DNA of 64,000 nucleotides from Odontomyia ornata (lineage: Eukaryota > Arthropoda > Insecta > Diptera > Stratiomyidae): positions 274,216,996 through 274,280,995 of the forward strand of contig OZ017738.1 of NCBI GenBank assembly GCA_963969285.1, in the 5' to 3' direction. This document shows positions 23,220 through 35,863 of this stretch, piece by piece. Below the pieces are notes generated by a model, which was not told the DNA's origin, ran no database searches, and saw only the letters and a list, made by a program, of their open reading frames with translations. A program made the position numbers and the translations under genes. Position 1 is the stretch's first letter. Each line of letters begins with the position of its first letter.

Positions 23220-26026
23220 TATAAGATTTCATGACTCTAGCTTAACTTCAAATATTTCAGTATATTACCAAAATGTAAGAGGGTTAAGGACCAAGCTTGA
23301 TAAACTCTTTTTATCGTTACAACTCAGCGAAGATGTATTTATATGTCTTACGGAAACCTGGTTAAATAATAACATCTTAAACTCGGAAATATCCCTTGAT
23401 TTTGATATGTACCGTTGTGATCGGGACTTGGCCTCTGCAAATAAAGTAGATGGAGGTGGTGTTCTTGTAGCTGTTATTAATACTGTGCGTAGCACCCTTT
23501 GTGCTGATTTTTGCTTTTCCCGTGTTGTGGATTGTGTGATTGTCAAGATCTTCCTTCCTAACAATACATCTTTATTAGTTTCCTCTGTCTACATACCTAG
23601 TAACTCTCCTTTGTATGTGTATGAGACATTCTTTGACGAGTTTTCTTCTTATGTCTTATTGCATCATCCGCAATCTTTAATTCTAATATGCGGTGATTTT
23701 AATTTGGGAACAGTGCAATGGACGAAGAACCTTCCTTTCTCTGTTTCATCTACTGATGCATCTTCTTTATCCCTCTCCTCGTTTCTATCACTCTGTTCAC
23801 TATCGCAATTCAATAATATCCCTAATGCTAATGGTCGGGTACTTGACCTTGTTCTTTCTAACTTTCCCCTAAACTGTCTTTCTATTTCCACTGCATTGAA
23901 TCCTCTAGTAAGTATTGATAGTCACCATCCGCCATTATCGCTCGATCTCTCCATTACACCTTTGTCAAGTCGTACTTTTGCTTCTTCGCTAAAATTCAAC
24001 TTCTTTAAAGCAAACTACGAAGTTTTAGCCTCCGAGCTGGGCTTGATTGACTGGCAGGAGTTTTTTGATGATTTGGAGTGTGAGGAAGCTCTGAATAAGT
24101 TTTATAATTACCTCCATGAGTTGATTAAACACTTCACACCTTTACAAGCTCTTCGCAAAGTAAAGCAGAAACCATGGCTAACCAAGCAAGTACTTAGTGC
24201 CTTGAATGCTAAAATGAAGGCACACCGCCGTTTCAAGCGTTGTGGTACTGAAGAATCCAGAGCCCGCTTTTGTGATCTACGTCTTGTAGCAAAAAAAGAA
24301 CTAAAGACTACAATGAAAAACTACTTCTGTAGCTTGGAGAGTTCCCTCATGGCAAATAATGCGGAACCATTCTGGTCATACATTAGATCCTTTAAGTCCT
24401 CCTCTTCTGTCCCTCCTTCAGTCCGCTGGAATAATATAGTTAGCTCTTCTCCACAGGATATTTCCAACTTGTTCTCTCAGTTCTTCTCGTCAACTTTTAT
24501 TCCTTCTTCTCATGTCTCCGATCCAGTTAATACACCCGTACTTCACTCCATTGACATTTCTTCACTTTTCACTGACCATATCGAAGTTGAATCCCTCATT
24601 AATTCACTTAATCCCTAATATATCACCTGGTCCTGACGGCTTGTCGAATATTTTTGTCAAGTCATAAGCGTCTTCACTTTGTATCCCTCTGGTATTTCTC
24701 TTCAACCTCAGTCTAAAGACTGGTATTTTCCCTACTTATTGGAAAAGAGCAAACGTTGTTCCTATTCTTAAAAGTGGTGATCCTTCTTCTGTGTCCAATT
24801 ATCGTCCTATTTCCTTAATTTCCTGTTTCCCAAAATTACTCGAGCGTCTGGTACACAACCGGCTTTCAGTTTCATTGACCCCTATCTTGTCGAAAGAACA
24901 ACATGGGTTTCTCAAAGGTCGCTCTACGACCTCAAATTTAATTGAATTCACCGGTTTCATTGCTAAGGCCCTAATCGATTGCATGTTGATGTAATCTTCA
25001 CTGACTTCTCGAAGGCATTTGACACGGTCAACCATCAACTTCTCTGTTATAAACTGAAAACTTTTGGGGTTGACGGCCCTCTCTTATCATGGATGGACTC
25101 CTACTTGTCTTCTCGTATATGTTGCGTCAGTTATTGTGGAACTACCTCTATTCCATTCTATCCGTCCTCTGGTGTTCCTCAAGGTTCCATTTTAGGTCCC
25201 CTCCTATTCCTATTGTTTAAAAATGATCTTCCTTCGGTTATCACTTCCAATTGCCTATTGTATGCCGATGATTTTAAAGTCTTTCGAGCTATCAGGTCTG
25301 TACAAGATTGTCAATTTCTCCAGATGGACCTGATTGCACTTTGTAACTGGTGTTCGTCTAATTACCTCTGTCTTAATGTTGCCAAATGCTATAAAATGAC
25401 TTTTAATCTAAGTCGTTCTCCGCTGACTTTCACCTATATGTTGAATGAAGTCCCACTCGCTGCTGTGAGCTCTGCTAAGGACCTTGGCGTTACTTTTGAT
25501 CCTAAGCTTAATTTTGACGCACACGTTCTAATTGCGACTTCTAGGGCCTCGAAAATATTGGGACTTATTTTCAGGCATGCTCAAAAAATTAACAACATAT
25601 CAACCCCTGTCCGCTTGTTTATCTGTCTTGCCCATCCTATCCTCGAATATTGCTCTGTTTTTTGGTCTCCCCGACACTCCTACCTCATTGACTCGTTAGA
25701 GAATGTCCAGCGTAAATTTACTCGTGTCTTGTTTTACAAATTCAAAATCCCATATCAACCCTATGACTGCCGTTTATCCTTCCTACGTTTGCCTACTCTG
25801 TCATCCCGTCGCATGTATCTAGATCAGTGTTTTCTGTATCAACTTTGCCACAATCAAATTTCATTAACATTGTTTGCAGACCTACAATTTTTTCGTGCCA
25901 CCGTATGCCCGTACAAATTAATATTTTCATTCTCCCATTATACGAATGGTAAGGAATCATGATAAGCTTGAGCTTAGTCCTTTTTCCGACTCATACCTAG
26001 TTTTTAAATTGAGGTTAGAAGCCTGA
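23188..26026 (+). pseudogene. LINE ORF2: AP-type endonuclease and reverse transcriptase
   Basis: An open stretch of 476 codons (23188-24618) carries the endonuclease: a YYQNVRGLRTK start, TETWL, and ICGDFNLG. It also carries the linker to the RT. After a frameshift the RT fingers follow (SNYRPISLIS, GFLKGRST). After another near 24979 comes the palm: FTDFSKAFDTVNH, SGVPQGSILGPLLF and catalytic YADD at 25261-25272. The frame shifts again near 25900 before the normal LINE C-terminus, with TGA at 24-26 of the 26000s. The active-site boxes are intact, so the decay is by indels only. Confidence 0.82.
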
Positions 26027-26251
26027 TTCTTAAAACTCAACTGGAGTAAATATTAGACTTTATTTCCTTATTTTGTGTGCTTTAATTTAGTTTTACACGC
26101 ATATTTATTGTTGTTAGTACCATTGAATTTCTTTTTATATTAACTTTACCACTTAATTCTAATTTTCACTAATTTTCTTTTCTGTTTGTTTTGTTCCATT
26201 TCGTAATTGGATTATGTTTTATCTGTTAAAAGGAATTTAAATAAATAAATA

Positions 26252-26477
26252 AACACGGGAGTGCTGCCAGATCTAAGTAAAAGCTAAAAGACTGCATAGA
26301 ACAAATTTGTTTTTCTGCAGAGTTATTGATTTTTTTAGGTCTGGTAATACTGAAAACTCTCCTCGCTTCAACATTTACTTACCTACCTGCTACCGAGAGT
26401 TTATGATCGCTCTTCGGCTTGTGTTTGGATTTTTCCGGAGGGTAGATTGAGTGTGGATACTAGGTGAGTATACTATG
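26252..26477 (+). mobile_element. MITE copy 1, right part
   Basis: Resumes the MITE at GGGAGTGCTGCC and ends GAGTATACTATG, the reverse complement of the start. Confidence 0.7.
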
Positions 26478-26844
26478 TTATGCTGCTGAGTAGTAGACTT
26501 CTGGTTGAAAAAAGCCACGGCTCTTACCATAGATATAGAGAGTACTGGCTCCGCAACCGGTCGTGACAGCCGAAGCAATTAGCATCCATCGCTAAAGTTG
26601 TGTGAAGTTGAGGTTTGAAGTGATATGCTTTTGTTTTTGCACTTTATTCACTCCGAAACACGTTCACGATAAAAAAGTCTTTAATTTTGAAGATTGCGTG
26701 TACGGAACCGGCACTTAAGTTACTTTTTATTAAAAATTTACGAATTTTCCATCCGCTTTGACACATGAGTTTTCTCGCCGTTTTCGCGCCTCTTTCTTTT
26801 TCTTTTGCTTTGACGTTCAAGTTTTCTGTGCGAGTCGTTGGTAG
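26478..26844. other. Spacer between two MITE copies
   Basis: No domain-bearing ORF seen. The minus-strand frame over 26644-27036 is mostly MITE and A+T-rich spacer read-through. Confidence 0.4.
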
Positions 26845-27259
26845 CATAGTATACTCAACTAGTAACCACACTCCATCAACCCTCCAGAAAAATCCGAACA
26901 CAAGCCATAAATCTTCGGTAGCAGGTAGGTAGGTAAATGCTGACGCGAGGATTGGCGCGAATATAAACATATGCTTCAATAAGAGAGATTTCAGGATTAC
27001 CATATCCCAAAAAATCAATAACTTTGTTCCATGCAATCTTTAAGTTGTTTATTAGGATCTGGCAGCACGCCTATGTTCTGAAATGCGTAAAAGAGCACGT
27101 GCGTCGGAAATTTTATTTGCATTTTGCTTTGTTCCTTGAGCGCGCCAAACATGGAATCAGCTGTAATGCTCCGGATCAGCTGACGTGTCCCCGGGAAAAT
27201 TCAAAAAGTGTGCAACACAGGGTAAATGAAAGGTGTGGGTACTAGTTGTGTATACTATG
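26845..27259 (-). mobile_element. MITE copy 2 (415 bp), inverted orientation
   Basis: Ends CATAGTATACTCAACTAG and its near complement CATAGTATACACAACTAG. It is flanked by GTTGGTAG and GTTTGTAG, an 8-bp duplication with one mismatch. Length, non-coding content and 8-bp duplication of nTnnnnAn form suggest a hAT- or P-type MITE. Confidence 0.82.
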
Positions 27260-28270
27260 GTTTGTAGTGTTGTACTCAAACTGTTTTACGAATGATAACG
27301 ATGGCGCGATCGTGTGCACGTGAAATGAAATTTTGTCGGTGTCCGTCAATGGGGGAAGTGATTCTTCTGAAGAGAGAAAAGAAAAACCGGTACGAAAACA
27401 AAGGGGAAGGAGAAGCAGAGGGAATCAAATAGTTTCGAGAGCGTAAGTCATTTATAACTTATTTATTTGCTTCTCCTTGCTCGTCCATTTATTTGAATGT
27501 CTTTGGCTCTTACATACTCGTAGTAGAACTTGCTGCGATGGGCGTTCATGGCTGGATGCTGTTGATGAGAAATGAAAGTTGGCAGGGACCGAAACTACAT
27601 GACCTGAGGATTGTTTGCTTGTCGGTACTCAATTCACTGTTCACCACTTTTTAGAGCGCGCATGCACTTAAACTGAAGTGCAAATATGAAGCAAACCCGT
27701 ATATGAGGCAGAAAGTCCGAGTAGTGGGTGCGCTTGGTCGACAAGTGCGAGTACTATTATTGTTGAACGTTTCAGACTTTATAGGAACCAATTTTAAAGT
27801 TATTCGGCTAACCTGATATATGTATAAATTTATTATGCGGCTAGTAATTAAACACTTTTAGGCGAGTTAAAATTGATTTGTGAACGGAAAAGAAATTTTG
27901 TTTTGTTTGACATAAATCCCAATGCTTATGTGAAAACTGCAGCGAGAGTGCAGGATGTTGAGCATTATTCTTGGTGTAGTACCAAAAGTACACGACCGAC
28001 GAGAAAGACAAACAATGAAAGCAAACCGGCGATTGATAGATGGGCGAACTTGTATGCACAGAAGCGATTCCAAATTCAATTGACACGCTGATCGTTTCGA
28101 TGAGGCGCGTGGCACTGAGCGGTCTGCAATAAGCAGTGATAGTGAACAGGCGCATTGTTTGCAACAAGCAATAAACGATCATATAGGGTACACGAATAAA
28201 GCAAATAGGATAGTTACGTTGAGTTCTGGTGGATTACGTAATGTATTTAAGCTAAATTAAACGTAGCAAT
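27260..28270. other. Unassigned region, possibly 5' region of the next LINE
   Basis: Contains a purine-rich stretch (27370-27430). The short overlapping frames near 27840-28180 lack recognisable motifs. It ends just before an ORF1 start. Confidence 0.35.
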
Positions 28271-29140
28271 ATGTCCGTTAGCTGTGGCGTATGTCAAATT
28301 AAATTTACGGATGATGTCCAAAAAGTTAAATGTGCGGATACATGCAATAAGATCGTACATCTGAAATGTGCTAAGGTTGGCAGTGAGGTGATAACGCGTG
28401 GCGGCAAGAAAGGTTGGCACTGCGATGCATGCAAAAAAAGTGAAACAAGTACTATCAATGAATTTCCAGGTGGCAGTGTTAGTGTAACATAGGAGTTTTT
28501 ACTCAAAACCATGGAAAGTTTCCAACAAGAAGTGTTTGCGGAAATACGCTCTTATTCAGCGCAGAAAATATCGACAAAAAAATACGCTGAGGAAGAAAGT
28601 AGGGGACGAAATGAAACATGTGAAGGAAGAGATTGAGCTGCTATGCAAAGAAAGACAATCATTGATTAATGAGGTGGAGACGCTCAAAGATAAAATTAAT
28701 GGTCTCGAGCAGTAATCACGGAGGAGTAATCTTGAAGTAAATTGTGTGCCGCAAACTGCCAAAAAGAATATCGTTGAGGTGCTCATAAATGTTGGCAAGG
28801 CACTGGGAGTCCAGATGGAGACGGGACAGCTATAACAAAAAAAGAATGCCTGCTATCATCGTTGAGTTTCAAAACCGGACAACTAAGCAAGTATGGATCA
28901 AAGCAGCAAAAGACCAAAGGAAGCTTACTGCGAAGGATATCAATCCCAGCCTTCTCTGAAAAAACGAGGATCTTTGTGAGCGATCATCTTTCCATAGAGA
29001 ATAAGAGATTACTTTCCGAAACTGAAAAACTATGTAAAGAGGTAAGTTTTTCTTTTGTTTTGTGTACAGACTTCAAAATATGTATAAGGAAGCGTGAAGA
29101 AGGAAGGGGCATAAAAAATTTTAAAGGTTTTCAGATTTAA
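28271..29140 (+). pseudogene. Second LINE ORF1 with PHD finger and coiled coil
   Basis: ATG 28271 encodes a clear C4HC3 PHD finger: Cys5, Cys8, Cys21, Cys25, His30, Cys33, Cys51 and Cys54, with Trp49 in place. The frame stops at 28490-28492. In other frames there follows a Glu/Lys-rich coiled coil (~28600-28710, EEIELLCKERQSL). An RRM-like segment comes next (~28720-29000, ending with TRIFVSDHLS). This order is characteristic of ORF1 in CR1/jockey-type insect LINEs. Multiple stops mean this copy is old. Confidence 0.68.
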
Positions 29141-29249
29141 TGAAAATTAAGCGAAATAACATTGGAAGAAAACATATATTAATATTACCTCTGAAAGTTA
29201 TGTATTCAATAGTTTATCTGAAAGTAATTTTTTTTAGTGAGAATAATAT

Positions 29250-30239
29250 GTCCATAACAGTTTTACACCAAAACATCAGATCTTTGAGAAGCAATTTCAA
29301 TTTATTTATTGCCAAAATGCAAAGCAGTTAATTAGATGTAAACGTTATTTTACTTAGTTAGATTTGGATAGGGAAAAATAAAATACCGCTACATCGATTT
29401 AAAATCTACAAAAATTTTTGGAAATTAATGAACTTTCAGCAGCTCGTGGTGTTGTTATATATGTAAAAGAAAATATTAGTGTTGAATAGCTGCAGTATCC
29501 CTTTACTACAGCGGATTGTGTTTTCATTATTATATCACTAAACAACTGTAATTTTCACATTTTAGGAACCTATAAGCTTCATCGTTTCTCTGAATTCCGA
29601 TTCATTGAAGAATTAGAGAACTGCTTTCAACGTTCAAAAAAAGCAATATGCGTAGATGATATGAATATAGATATAAATGTAAATACAAATGGAAGTAATG
29701 CTTATTACCAATTCTTAATTGTCATGGATTTGTATCATTAATTAATGTAAGCACTAGAATAAGAAGCATCCCACAGCTACATTGATCACGCGTTAATGCG
29801 ATGCAAGCACTTAGATCAAGTAAAATCAGCAGTATAGCTATAAATACAAGTAAAGACAAAAACAAAAATGATGGAGAAAATGAAGGTAGTTTGATAAATG
29901 CAAAGTTAAGAAGTAATTACAATAGTTTGCATAATGAGTTGGAAAGATTAATTGGAATGATTGCATTGTAAATGATGATGTCAATATCAGCATGGAAAAT
30001 TTTTCGAGATTATTGTAGGAATCTAAAGAGCAAAATTAAGTACCCGCAAACAGAAACGCGAAAACGTATAAATCAAAAAATAAGATCCCTTGGTTTAATT
30101 TGAAAATATTAAGGAAATGAAATGTAAGAGATAAATTATACAAAAGGCTGCTAACTAGACCTTATGATCGTAACTTCAAAAATTGTTATTATAAATTTAA
30201 AATGAACTTGAAATATGAAATTGATGTAGCGACAATCAT
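29250..30239 (+). pseudogene. Second LINE ORF2, endonuclease part, heavily decayed
   Basis: Starts with VLHQNIRSLRSN near 29262, the conserved first block of LINE AP-endonucleases. Scattered remnants are readable in changing frames, including the FRFIEELENCF region and a CVDDMNI relic of the catalytic GDFN block near 29650. An RTE-like LINE interrupts it at about 30240. RT sequence resumes at 33373. Confidence 0.6.
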
Positions 30240-33200
30240 TATTATTTTAGAAAAATACTCCGCCATAGACGGTCCCAAGCCCATTTGAGAAAGGAGGAGG
30301 GAACCCTTATTTCTCCAACCCATGGCTTCCATGAGTAGTAGTAAATGCTCTCGGGGTGCACACTGGGTTTACTGGTCCCCCAATAATGCAACATTAAATG
30401 CCGAGAAATCCTAATAACTGTAAATACATCTACAGCTCTGCTACTAAATCCTACTAATAACTCCTTGTGGAGGATGTAAGAGGATGAAGGCGAATCTTCC
30501 ACACCTCATAACAGAACCGACGTAATAACTATGCCGCCGGAATGGAGGTTGGGCGACGGGCTAACTCCTGTCCCTGGAAAACCTTTAATTGCTTCGAAAC
30601 CTGCAGATATGCTTCGCAATGGAGTGGACTCACGGCAACGATCTCGCAAACGAAAAAAGGACTATGGCATTGTATCCTGGAATGCCAGATCACTAAAGTA
30701 CCCTGGCGCTGTCAAAGACCTTTTACAACAGGCCAGTCAATTTAAATTAAAAATACTGGCATTCCAGGATACGAATTGGACTTGAAACGACATTCAATAT
30801 ATTAGACCGCACACAATATTCAAAAGTAGGAAGCCTACTGAAAAACGAGAATTCGGAGTGGCTTTCATTGTGAATTGGGAGTTCAAATCGCAAGTTATTG
30901 GTTTTAAGACGGTCAATGAACGGTTGTGTGCGATCCGTATAAAAGCAAAATTCTTCAAAATCTGGCTGATATATGTTCACGCCCCGAACGAAAAAAGGAC
31001 CAAGAAACGAAGGTAACATTTAACAATCACCTGGAAAGACTGGTCGACTCATTGCCCACAAACGACACTAAATAGTTCTGGGTGATTTCAACGCTAACGT
31101 TGGCAATGAGCTATTTCATCGGGGAACGACTGGAAGATAAAGCCTCCACGATGAAACAAATTACAACGGCCAGCGCCTGATTGACTTTGCATATTGCAGA
31201 AATCTAGTCATACGTTCGACTTGCTTTCCAAATTGACGCTTTCATAAAATGACCTGGGTATCACTGGATGGCAACACACAAAACCAGATCGATTATGCTC
31301 TGATTCAACAACGTTGGGCCTCGAGCATACTTGACGTCCGTACATACCGAGGAGCCAATTGTAACTCAGATCATAACTTGATCAAATTAACCAATCGATG
31401 TCGTATGTCAAAGGCATATTCAGCAAAGACCAGCTCGCTACAAAAATTTGACATCGAAATGCTCCAAATAGAGTCGGTGGCCAAACATTTCACGGAGACC
31501 CTCGACAACCAGCTGGCCTCCATATTATTAGACGCATCGCTAAAGATGAACAACGAGCTCTGGATGGAACTGAAAGCGGCTTTCAAGATCGTGGCAGAAC
31601 AGGCGATCGGACATCAAGACCACCGCAAAAAGAATGATTGGTTCGATGATGAGTGCCAGAATGCGTTAGATAAAAAGAATCAGGCGTACAAAGAATACGT
31701 AGGTAGGAAAACCAGGACGAAGAGAGAACACTATGAAAATCTCAGAAGAGTAGCGAATAAGATAATTAAGGTTTAAGAAAAGAAAATACTATGATGACCA
31801 ATTGAGAAGTACAGATGCAAGTTTAGCGAGCAACAACATAACACAAGCATACATAGTAGTGAAAAGCCTGAAATGTGGTTACCAGCCCAAAACCACGCTC
31901 TGCCGTGATGACATCGGCAATATCATCGCTGATGAAACGAAGATTAAGGAAAGATGAGCATCATATTTCAAGAACCACCGTAATCCTCCGCACAGCTCCA
32001 GAGCATCGGAGCCTATAGATGTCTGTGGAGAGCCTCTATTCGCTCCACCAATTCTGGATGCAGTTTGTTCCCTCATCAAAGCCCAAAAGAATAATAAAGC
32101 GCCAGATACCCATGGGATTCCAGCGGAGCTCATCAAATATGGTGGCAGTAGTGTTCATCAAGCTATCTGCAAAGCCATCCAATACATTTGAACATATGCC
32201 GAAAGTGTGGAGTAAATCAATTATATTCCGTGTCCACAAAAAAGGCAACAAGCTACAGTGCGAAAATTATAGAGGCATATCATTACTTTGTACGGCGTAC
32301 AAAATATTTTCAAAGATCTTAGAAAATTGAATCGTATCATATGTCAACAGTTTCATTGGGGAGTATCAAGATGGTTTTAGAGCAGGCAGATCGACGATGG
32401 ACCAATTGTTTACAGTCAAGCAGGTACTTGAAAAGTGCTGGGGGTTGAACATGGATGTGCCCCAAATTTTCGTTGACTTTAAGCAAGCATACGACAGTAT
32501 TGATCGTAACGTACTGTTCCAAATAATGCTTTGCTTTGGCATCCCAGCCAAGTAGTCCCTCGTACCAAAATGACAATGACGTCGATGACCTCCCAAGTCC
32601 GCATCAATAACCAACTCACCGATGCCTTTGACACAAATATCGGACTAAAGCAGGGAGATGGGCTGGCTCCATCGCTATTCAATTTGGCTCTGGAGTACGT
32701 CATAAGGAAGTTACCGGTCGAAACGCGAGGTACATGACTATACAAGTCGAGCCAAGTAGTAGCCTATGCGGACGACATCAACATTCTGTCACGGTCGTTA
32801 ACAACTGCCAAAGAACTTTTCCTTAAACTCGTCGGCGAAGCAAAACTAGGAGGGCTACAAATCAATGAAAATAAAACAATGCTCATGACGCAGTCGAAGA
32901 AAAATACCTCAAATAGACGAAATGTCACACTTGACCAATACAGTACTGAGAATGTTAGTGAAATCGTGTACTTAGGTGCCAAAATAACGAAAATGGGCAA
33001 AGAAAGGGACGAAATATACCGAAGAATACAGCTTTCAAATAAAGTGTTTTATTCAATTTTGACGATCTGCATATACAGAAGAACAAAGCTCCAAGTATAC
33101 AAATCTGTGATGAGACCTGTGTTATGCTATGGGTGTGAAATATGAAACTCAGCCCAAGCATCGGCAAATATAGTATATTGAACACCTTTGAGCGACGGGT

Positions 33201-33372
33201 CCTGAGGCGAATAATCGGAGCGAATCTTGACGGGGACCAATGGTGAATTCGATACAACCATGAGCTGTATGAAATTTTTGACGACCCGGAGGTTTCAATG
33301 ATTGTAAGACTGTGGAGGATGCAATGGGCTGGACACATGAATCGTATGGACGAACAATGGATACCCAAGAAG
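30240..33372 (+). mobile_element. RTE-like LINE, plus-strand copy
   Basis: About 3.1 kb. It has a leader of ~290 bp, an endonuclease region (30650-31400: IVSWNARSLK start, YVHAPNE, QIDYALI and SDHNLIK ends) and RT (32050-33130). The RT includes IFVDFKQAYDSID and YADD at 32765-32776. The C-terminal region has RVLRRIIGANLDGDQW and QWAGHMNRMDE blocks. Frames are broken by stops and indels. It lies inside the older PHD-type LINE and is the same family as the minus-strand copy at 6170/18742. The 3' end is truncated relative to that copy. Confidence 0.83.
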
Positions 33373-33688
33373 GTATTTTATTAGGGTTTACAAAAGAAAT
33401 GTCCACAGAAGAGGCAATTGAAACCTTGATTGTCGAAATATATTATAAATGTAAATAACAGTGAAAAAACATAAAGATTATTTATTGAATTTCAAAAAAT
33501 ATTTGATATGGTACACCATAAATTGTCATTGGTAAAGTTGGAGAAGGCAGGGGTACAAGAGACAGCATTGAATGGCTTTGAAACGTATTATGTCGATCGT
33601 TAGCAACAAGTGCGCATAGGGGTTGTCAGAAGTAATGCTTTATATATCAGTAAAGGTGTTTTACAGGCAATTGTTATGTCAGCGACAC
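33373..33688 (+). pseudogene. Second LINE ORF2, RT fragment resumed after RTE insertion
   Basis: Readable RT blocks: GFTKEMSTEEAI, then I-x-FQKIFDMVHHKL and QQVRIG. Another follows at the position where the conserved PQGS block sits (here degenerate). It is cut off at 33688 by the Gypsy-B LTR. Confidence 0.65.
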
Positions 33689-34954
33689 TGCCACAACCGT
33701 GGAAGTCACCGTAGTTGCAGGCATTAAGTTTCGGCAGAGGGGTGAGTAACCCGGGGTGGCATACTGAGGCCGGCTAGCGCTCAGTTGTGTCGTGGGACTT
33801 CCTGGACACCCTCTGCTCGTGCTGAGCCACCCTGCACATAAGAACTAACACGAAGGGATTAGGACGGGAAAAGGGGAGGTCATTCTAAGAAATGAAAATT
33901 TTTTTTTTCCTCACACAGACATGGCCGTTTTATTTCACAACAAAAGAAAATTTATAAAAAAAATTCGCAAATTTACCAAAAGAAATTAATATAAACACCA
34001 AAAGCAAATCCGCCCCCTTCAAAAATCTAATATAATGAAAAATGAGCTAAACGAAGATTAACTTAATAATACTATATGAATGAAAATAACATGATTTGAT
34101 ATAATGCAAATAATTAAATAAATTAGAGAAAAAGTCAAATTTATACTCACTCCCTTTCTTGCACAACTGCAAGTGCTCAGCGAAAAACAAAAAAAGAAGC
34201 GTGGAGCCACTGTAAATTAAGATTGAAATGTCTGTAATGTTAAAAAAATCAAAGAAAGATAGTAAAACGGCCACTTTAATAAGCACCATCCGCTGTCTCT
34301 CCGTTTCTTTCGTGTTTTTCCACTTTTTGTAACTTCTGCACTGGCTTGTTTAAACTGTCAAACTTCCCACTTTTATTTTTCGGGACTGGACCTTCGTTCC
34401 TCTTCACGTTACACTAAACGCCTTGATATTCACAGTTTTTTTTCCTCACTCCTTTTTAATTCTTTTTTTTTATTTCTAGGTGTCATTTATTTCATTAATA
34501 TCGAAGCTGAAATCTTCTCACGACACGCTTCGACCTAGGATTGAGCCTTCAAGTTAAAATTATATTCGCACACTTAAACTTTCGTCCACTAAAACTTTAT
34601 CCACTAACACCCAAATTAAAATCCTTTTTCGCAAAATTCAAGTTAAAATTCACTTAACGCCCACACTAAAATCCTTTCCCCAAAATCCAAGTGAAAATTC
34701 GCTTCCAATTACTGAATTAATAAATGTTCTTCACACCGTCAAAGAACTTCTTCCTCTTTTCAAAGTAAAAACTAAATCCAAAAATTAACGCCTAAAGCAC
34801 TCCCTCTCATTTTCAAAGTCAAATACTGACTACCCTTCCCAATCCAGCATTTCACACCCAGAAAATCCAACCCCGCAATCCTTTCATTTGTAATAACCAC
34901 TGCCGCATCTGGGTAACGTAATCGAAGCTCATTACACTTCGATTCCGCTACGCA
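33689..34954 (-). repeat. Gypsy-B LTR, left copy (3' LTR in element sense)
   Basis: Closely matches 48593-51165 apart from a 1.3-kb insertion there. It starts TGCCACAACC where the other copy has TGTTACAACC, and its last shared bases are CGCTACGC. In element sense the end is GGTTGTGGCA and the start is probably TGCGTAGCGG. The end point is uncertain by about 4 bp. Confidence 0.82.
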
Positions 34955-35046
34955 GACATCTTTTTACACATCGACAACCGCAACAATTTCCATTTTGCAT
35001 ATATGGCGATTTACATAACAATGATAGCTTTTGGTTAGATGCAAAT

Positions 35047-35050
<4 letters not shown>
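34955..35050. other. Remnant of Gypsy-B interior next to its 3' LTR
   Basis: About 95 bp with a pyrimidine run CTTTTT near 34959 that could be part of a polypurine tract in element sense. No coding sequence remains here, although integrase would be expected. Confidence 0.4.
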
Positions 35051-35105
<55 letters not shown>

Positions 35106-35128
35106 TAGATATATATATATATATATAT

Positions 35129-35216
<88 letters not shown>
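35051..35216. repeat. (AT)n microsatellite with GATA interruptions
   Basis: About 165 bp of AT dinucleotides interrupted by GATAGATA and GATA units. It directly abuts the 5' LTR of Gypsy-C. Confidence 0.95.
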
Positions 35217-35220
<4 letters not shown>

Positions 35221-35718
35221 CCATGTACAAATAATTCTGCGAGCTACTGTCGCAATTGTTTTCACAACAATGAAGAACACGAATTCACTCGAAACCACGA
35301 GAACCCAACAAGCATGATCAACATCTGCAAGTGACGTCACTCCATTCATTAATTTGCTCGAATCTACCAGGTACCTCTCGGTAGAACATTCGCCAACGTA
35401 CGAGAAATGGGTGAATAGGTAGAGACCCTATATAAAGGCGAGCTGAATGAATGGGGGGGATCATCATTCATTCGACCGCGATAAGAACTGCGATTGTGTG
35501 TGGGAAGCGATATTATTCGAGCAGTAGAAAAGTGATTTTCGTAATAGTGAAGTGATTTAGAAGACAATTGCGATAAGAAATTTATGGACAAGTGTTAGAA
35601 TTTTAATAGTGAAAATTAAAATTAGGTGAAATAGTTAAATAAATGATTGTGCATTTTTCATTAAATAAACTCTTTTAACTTAAATTAAAAGACATTGCGT
35701 TTTCACTTTCCCGGAACA
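35217..35718 (+). repeat. Gypsy-C 5' LTR (502 bp)
   Basis: Inverted ends TGTTCC/GGAACA. A TATA box (CTATATAAAGG) has its TATAAA core at 35431-35436, and an AATAAA signal lies at 35664-35669. The first ~60 bp recur at 43790. Confidence 0.85.
35431..35436 (+). promoter_or_regulatory. TATA box in Gypsy-C LTR
   Basis: TATAAA within ACCCTATATAAAGGCGAGC, upstream of the probable U3/R boundary. It is well placed to drive the element transcript. Confidence 0.65.
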
Positions 35719-35863
35719 TTAAAATTATTGGCTGCGAACCGAATAACACGCGACAATGGTGTCAAGAAGTGAGAAAGAAAAATTTTGGAAGTGAAAACGT
35801 TTAAACAGTTTTAAAGTGCACAATTGTGAAAACTAACGTGAAAAAAAAACCGAAACAATAAAA

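Larger units (their letters stand above)
21600..26251 (+). mobile_element. CR1-like non-LTR retrotransposon (LINE)
   Basis: About 4.65 kb inserted in a MITE, with a short AAC repeat at both margins. It has a ~590-bp 5' region, ORF1 with a PHD-like finger, ORF2 with endonuclease and RT, and an AAATAAATAAATAAA tail. Both ORFs are broken. Block order and the PHD-bearing ORF1 fit the CR1/jockey superfamily; exact clade not proven. Confidence 0.82.

Noticed and set aside
34964..35349. Long minus-strand frames of alternating Ile-Tyr
   Set aside because: They are translations of (AT)n dinucleotide repeats, not genes. The same applies near 52100, 59200 and 63700.
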